A DNA stretch of 64,000 nt from Candida dubliniensis CD36 (lineage: Eukaryota; Ascomycota; Pichiomycetes; Serinales; Debaryomycetaceae), in assembly GCF_000026945.1 (NCBI RefSeq), contig NC_012867.1, positions 868,001-932,000 on the forward strand, written 5' to 3'. Under the pieces are notes generated by a model, which did not search any database, had not been told where the DNA came from, and saw only the letters and a list, made by a program, of their open reading frames with translations. Below, one piece after another: positions 60,415-64,000 of this stretch (its first letter is position 1; every line of letters starts with the position of its first letter). Made by a program: the position numbers and the translations under genes.

Positions 60415-60799
60415 TAATTGTAGATGTTTAGTTCACTTAGTCAGCTTTGTACATCTGTATACTGCATACAATCTTCTAGAAAGTTCTTTTCTTTTTTCAC
60501 AGTTGTCTGTCTTTTAAAGAGAGAGAAAGAGTAAAATCAAAAAAAAGAAATGATTTTATAGAGAGCGAAAAATTTTAAAATTTTTTTTTTTGTTTTTTTT
60601 TTTTTGGTTTCTTGTTTTTCCAACAGATTAGTTTAGAGAAAGTTGGAAATTTGCCTTTGATAATTCAAAACATCCAAAGAGCTTAAATTGGTTAATCATT
60701 ATTATTATATCAGATACCAATCATATATCTTTTTTTTTTTCCCTTCTTGTTTTCATTTTCACACATATATATTTATTTCCACATTAGATTTATAGAGTA
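60415..60799. other. Intergenic region SRV2-YDJ1
   Basis: 385 bases: SRV2 3' flank and YDJ1 promoter. Contains the heat shock element at 60474-60486 and an AAAATTTT-type stretch near 60568-60590. T runs. Confidence 0.55.
60474..60486. promoter_or_regulatory. Heat shock element (TTCnnGAAnnTTC)
   Basis: TTC at 60474-60476, GAA at 60479-60481 and TTC at 60484-60486 form a perfect three-unit HSE, about 315 bases before the YDJ1 ATG. Hsf1 control of an Hsp40 gene is expected. Confidence 0.75.
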
Positions 60800-61981
60800 A
60801 TGGTTAAAGACACAAAGTTTTACGATGCCTTGGGTGTATCACCAAATGCATCTGATGCTGAATTGAAAAAAGCTTATAGAAAAGCTGCTTTGAAATATCA
60901 TCCAGATAAAAATCCTTCCCCAGAAGCAGCTGAAAAATTTAAAGAACTTTCTCATGCTTACGAAATCTTGAGCGATGACCAAAAAAGAGAAATATATGAT
61001 CAATATGGTGAAGAAGGGTTGAGTGGACAAGGGGCTGGAGGCTTCGGTATGAATGCCGACGATATTTTTGCTCAATTCTTTGGTGGTGGTTTCCATGGGG
61101 GTCCGCAGCGTCCATCTAGAGGTAAAGACATTAAGCATTCCATCGCTTGTTCCTTGGAAGAATTATATAAAGGTAAATCCGTCAAGTTAGCTTTGAACAA
61201 AACTGTCTTGTGTAGCGAGTGTAACGGCCGTGGTGGTGCTGAAGGTAAGGTTGCACAATGTCCTGATTGTCACGGTAATGGTATGAAGTTTGTTACTAAA
61301 CAAATGGGTCCAATGATTCAAAGATTCCAAACTGTATGTGACAAGTGTCAAGGTACTGGTGATTTGATTGATCCAAAGGACCGTTGTAAAAAATGTAACG
61401 GTAAAAAGACTGAGTCAGAAAGAAAGATTTTGGAAGTTCATGTAAAGCCTGGTATGAAGGATGGAGATCACATTACGTTTGCTGGAGAAGGTGACCAAAC
61501 GCCAGGGGTGACACCAGGTGATGTTGTGTTCATTATATCTCAGAAACCACATCCAGTATTCCAAAGAAAAGGTAATGATTTGTTGATTGAACAAGAGATT
61601 GAATTGGCTACAGCTTTGGCTGGTGGTGAAATTGCCTTTAAACATATTTCAGGTGATTGGGTTAGAATTGAAATTCCAGCTGGAGAAGTTATTGCTCCAG
61701 GATCTGTTAAAATGGTTGAAGGATTTGGTATGCCAGTCAGAACCCACAAAGGTAATTTAATAATCCATTTCAATGTCAAGTTCCCAGAAAATAATTTTGC
61801 GGATGAAGAAAGCTTGAAGAAATTGGCTACTCTTTTACCAAAACCAAAAGAAATCAAGATTCCAGCAGATGCTGATGTCGACGATTGTACCATGGTCCCA
61901 GCTAAATTGGAACAAAGCAATCCATATGAGTCAGATGAAGAAGCTCATGGAGGTCCTGGAGTACAATGTGCTAGTCAATAG
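60800..61981 (+). CDS. YDJ1: Type I Hsp40 co-chaperone Ydj1
   Basis: The protein has 393 residues. J domain with HPD at 34-36, then a Gly/Phe-rich region. A zinc-binding domain with four CxxCxGxG-type repeats starts at C138 ([24 protein letters not shown], and the variant CKKCNGKK). Two C-terminal substrate domains follow, and a CASQ end is a farnesylation CaaX box, as in yeast Ydj1. It stimulates Hsp70 Ssa ATPase and aids protein import into ER and mitochondria. Upstream HSE noted. The 3' neighbour is convergent. Confidence 0.96.
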   Translation: MVKDTKFYDALGVSPNASDAELKKAYRKAALKYHPDKNPSPEAAEKFKELSHAYEILSDDQKREIYDQYGEEGLSGQGAGGFGMNADDIFAQFFGGGFHGGPQRPSRGKDIKHSIACSLEELYKGKSVKLALNKTVLCSECNGRGGAEGKVAQCPDCHGNGMKFVTKQMGPMIQRFQTVCDKCQGTGDLIDPKDRCKKCNGKKTESERKILEVHVKPGMKDGDHITFAGEGDQTPGVTPGDVVFIISQKPHPVFQRKGNDLLIEQEIELATALAGGEIAFKHISGDWVRIEIPAGEVIAPGSVKMVEGFGMPVRTHKGNLIIHFNVKFPENNFADEESLKKLATLLPKPKEIKIPADADVDDCTMVPAKLEQSNPYESDEEAHGGPGVQCASQ

Positions 61982-62613
61982 ATTATGCAGTATTATTATC
62001 ATATATAAAGTGATATTTTGTGAATAATGGTAATGTAATTAATCTTTCTATTTATTCTAATTTGCTTGTAAGTATTGTATAACAATGAGAGTTTTTTCGC
62101 ACCCACAAAAAGTGCATTTGTGTCGGGTAGAGAGTCAAAACATGTGTCATAAGCTACTGTTATCGCGATGAGCAGGGAAGACTCGGTATATGATTTGCAA
62201 TTATACTCCCAGATATTTATGTTCAAAATACGTTAATATACCAATGAACATTTTTTTTTAGTATATTTATGTGGCAAGTTTTTTCGTTATTATCCATTCT
62301 GTTCAAAGAATGTATCAAAATACAGGCTCGGAAATTACTCCTTGGCATTAGTATCTTATCGTAATTAGCCAAAAATGATTCTGCAGAAATTATACAGTAA
62401 CTGGTCTACAATGGAAACAAAAAAAACTTTATAATTCGAAATAAATACATTAAAAATTAAAGAAAAAGGCTTCTTATGGAAAGCCTATATGCTGGTTGTA
62501 GTCTATAAAGATTTTTCTATAAATAATTACAAGCTTTTGAAAAAAAAAAAAAAAAGAAACAGAAAATGATGAATCTATTAGTATTGTTGTTGTTGTTGTT
62601 CTGATTGTCATTA
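61982..62613. other. Convergent 632-base gap YDJ1 / QDR1-like
   Basis: Both flanking genes end here, so no promoter is required, yet the gap is much longer than other convergent gaps in this window (35-174 bases, one of 390). It holds a hairpin at 62101-62128 and an exact PAC core at 62165-62172. No open frame is convincing. A non-coding transcript is possible but unproven. Confidence 0.4.
62101..62128 (+). repeat. Imperfect hairpin in the YDJ1 downstream gap
   Basis: CACAAA (62104-62109) pairs with TTTGTG (62117-62122) across seven bases. ACC (62101-62103) can pair with GGT (62126-62128) past a three-base bulge, giving up to nine pairs. This could be an RNA structure or chance. Confidence 0.4.
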
Positions 62614-64000
62614 TCAGTAGTCCTCAGCATCCGAATTAACTGCAGTTTGATTAGGCAGAACATAATTTACAAATCTTTGGTTAGCATTGTACAAAACATA
62701 AACCAAACCAAGATCCGTGAGTAAGCAAATCCCAGTCAAAAGTGTGTATGTACCTCCTAATCCCAATGAACTTATCATATGGTCGAGGACACCAGTGAAC
62801 AATGCAGCAAGCCAGCATCTCATTAAATTAACACATGAAGCAGAGGCACCACTCTGTTTAGGATACAAGTCAACTAACATTGTTGTGCAAACAGACATCA
62901 TGACAGAAGCAGAAAATGAAATCAAAATCGTTGAAATGATAATAGATATAATAGGTTGTTTATATTGGAGACACCAACCAAATGATGCAAGACCAATAAC
63001 CATCATGGCCAAGGGCACGATAGTCAATGTTAATCTGGAAGCAACCAAATTGAAAGGTGGACGATCGTTCAAAGGAACGTCATTCATTTGTTTATCATAT
63101 AAATTCTTTCTGTAGCGGTAGTACCAGTTTAAACAGCGGCCAGCTATTAAAGATCCAATGAAGCAGGCAATACCTTGAGGCAAATACACCAAACCAACCT
63201 TCATCACCGAGTAGTTGTATTTATTTGATTCTAATTCAGTAGAAAGGGACGTTAAGGATACAGTCCATGCTGCAAAATGCATCCCCAGTGGCAATAAAGT
63301 ACAGAACACTTCCTTTTGGAAAAATATTTTAAAAGGACCCAAGATATCGAATGCCCCCTTAGGTTGCAATGTTGAATAATCATTTGTTATTTTGCTTTTA
63401 AAATGTGGAAGGTAGATCAATACGGCCTTATTTAACACATTCTTGGGCATTATAGAACCATTTCCCACTATTCTTCGTGATGTCTCTGCTAAAACTAAAA
63501 AGGCAAAGATAAAAGTGACACCTCCACCGATAGCCAAAAATATAAATATAGCTCTCCAGGTATGAAATCCTGAAATCAATGCTGCACCAACTAAACCCCC
63601 CATCCCGTTTCCAGCTAATTGCAAACCTGAAACGGCACCAACCATACCACCACGGTTAGCTGGGGTACAGATATCGCCAGCGACTCCAGAACTTATTGCA
63701 AATACTGGAGCAATACCAGCAGCTTGAAAACAACGCAACAATGCCAATAACCAGTACACTTTTGTTTGTGATATAGCAATGCACACGGCACAGAAAACAA
63801 TAATACTCCCTAATATAACTGGTCTTCGACCAAATGTATCAGCCAAGTTTGATGAAATTGTTGGGGCGATACCTTGGAAAATCAAATATGCAACCACTGA
63901 TATATTCATCACTGAAGGTGTGGTATTGAAATACTTCGTAAGTGTTGGCAAAGCTGGGAAATATATTGGACTAGAAATAGCACTCCAGAATCCAACCAAA
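62614..64000 (-). CDS. QDR1: DHA1-family drug:H+ antiporter, 5' end cut by window (QDR1-like)
   Basis: At least 462 codons; the frame runs off the right edge without an ATG, so the N-terminus is missing. Visible are an MFS core starting in the first helix region (FWSAISSPIYFPALPTLTKYF), the motif-A loop NLADTFGRRPVI, motif C-like GLQLAGNGMGGLVGAALISG, and about 11 helices in all. The SSPIYFPALP and TPANRGGMVGAVSG sequences are typical of the Qdr/Dtr1 branch of DHA1 exporters. The QDR1 symbol relies on family similarity and on remembered proximity to YDJ1; QDR2 or QDR3 cannot be excluded from the sequence. Qdr proteins act at the plasma membrane. Confidence 0.75.
   Translation of the reverse strand, partial: LVGFWSAISSPIYFPALPTLTKYFNTTPSVMNISVVAYLIFQGIAPTISSNLADTFGRRPVILGSIIVFCAVCIAISQTKVYWLLALLRCFQAAGIAPVFAISSGVAGDICTPANRGGMVGAVSGLQLAGNGMGGLVGAALISGFHTWRAIFIFLAIGGGVTFIFAFLVLAETSRRIVGNGSIMPKNVLNKAVLIYLPHFKSKITNDYSTLQPKGAFDILGPFKIFFQKEVFCTLLPLGMHFAAWTVSLTSLSTELESNKYNYSVMKVGLVYLPQGIACFIGSLIAGRCLNWYYRYRKNLYDKQMNDVPLNDRPPFNLVASRLTLTIVPLAMMVIGLASFGWCLQYKQPIISIIISTILISFSASVMMSVCTTMLVDLYPKQSGASASCVNLMRCWLAALFTGVLDHMISSLGLGGTYTLLTGICLLTDLGLVYVLYNANQRFVNYVLPNQTAVNSDAEDY

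Overview
The window is 64 kb of an ascomycete yeast nuclear chromosome. Gene content and gene order match Candida albicans (or a very close relative such as C. dubliniensis), and from memory they correspond to a chromosome R segment running from WOR3 through HST7, TAF12L, TPO4, ADE17, RPL15A and YDJ1 to QDR1. Other signs of this clade are AT-rich intergenic DNA with long A and T runs, Gln- and Asn-rich proteins, mostly intronless genes, and in-frame CTG codons that CUG-clade yeasts read as serine. I see no bacterial, viral, plasmid, transposon or CRISPR sequence. I recognised no tRNA or rRNA gene by eye.

Layout. 1-16.6 kb is regulatory and membrane genes with long intergenic spaces: WOR3 (white-opaque regulator), HST7 (mating and filamentation MAPKK), TAF12L (histone-fold TAF), TPO4 (polyamine-type MFS exporter) and a BRL1/BRR6-family nuclear envelope protein. 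16.6-28.4 kb is compact housekeeping DNA: IPI1, RRF1, MON1, SEC22 (spliced), a small HAPSTR1/C16orf72-like protein, GCD1, RPT4, MRPL40 and CDC31 (spliced). 28.4-42.8 kb holds NIP100, SPT14/GPI3, MEX67, DAP1, NAT5/NAA50, SEC63, ADE17 and RPL15A. 43.5-64 kb holds NAF1, MSH1, EAF7, NAM9, MTQ1, TRM6, NOP2, ARP5, SRV2/CAP1, YDJ1 and the 3' part of a QDR1-like drug:H+ antiporter that runs off the right edge.

Themes. Many genes serve ribosome production and translation: IPI1, NOP2, NAF1, RPL15A, TRM6, GCD1, MTQ1, and the mitochondrial proteins RRF1, MRPL40 and NAM9. Several divergent promoters carry recognisable sites: a PAC box between TRM6 and NOP2, a Tbf1-type palindrome plus a Cbf1 E-box upstream of RPL15A, a perfect heat shock element upstream of YDJ1, and a PACE-like Rpn4 site upstream of RPT4. 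Two genes, SEC22 and CDC31, need introns that single open reading frames miss; both were resolved here from splice signals and family alignment. Several starts (WOR3, TPO4, IPI1, RRF1, SEC63, MSH1, ARP5) were moved to the first sensible ATG.

I found no convincing unknown multi-gene system. The best leads are the HAPSTR1-like protein, a two-residue insertion in the HST7 activation loop, the two corrected gene models, and inverted repeats in the long TPO4 upstream region.
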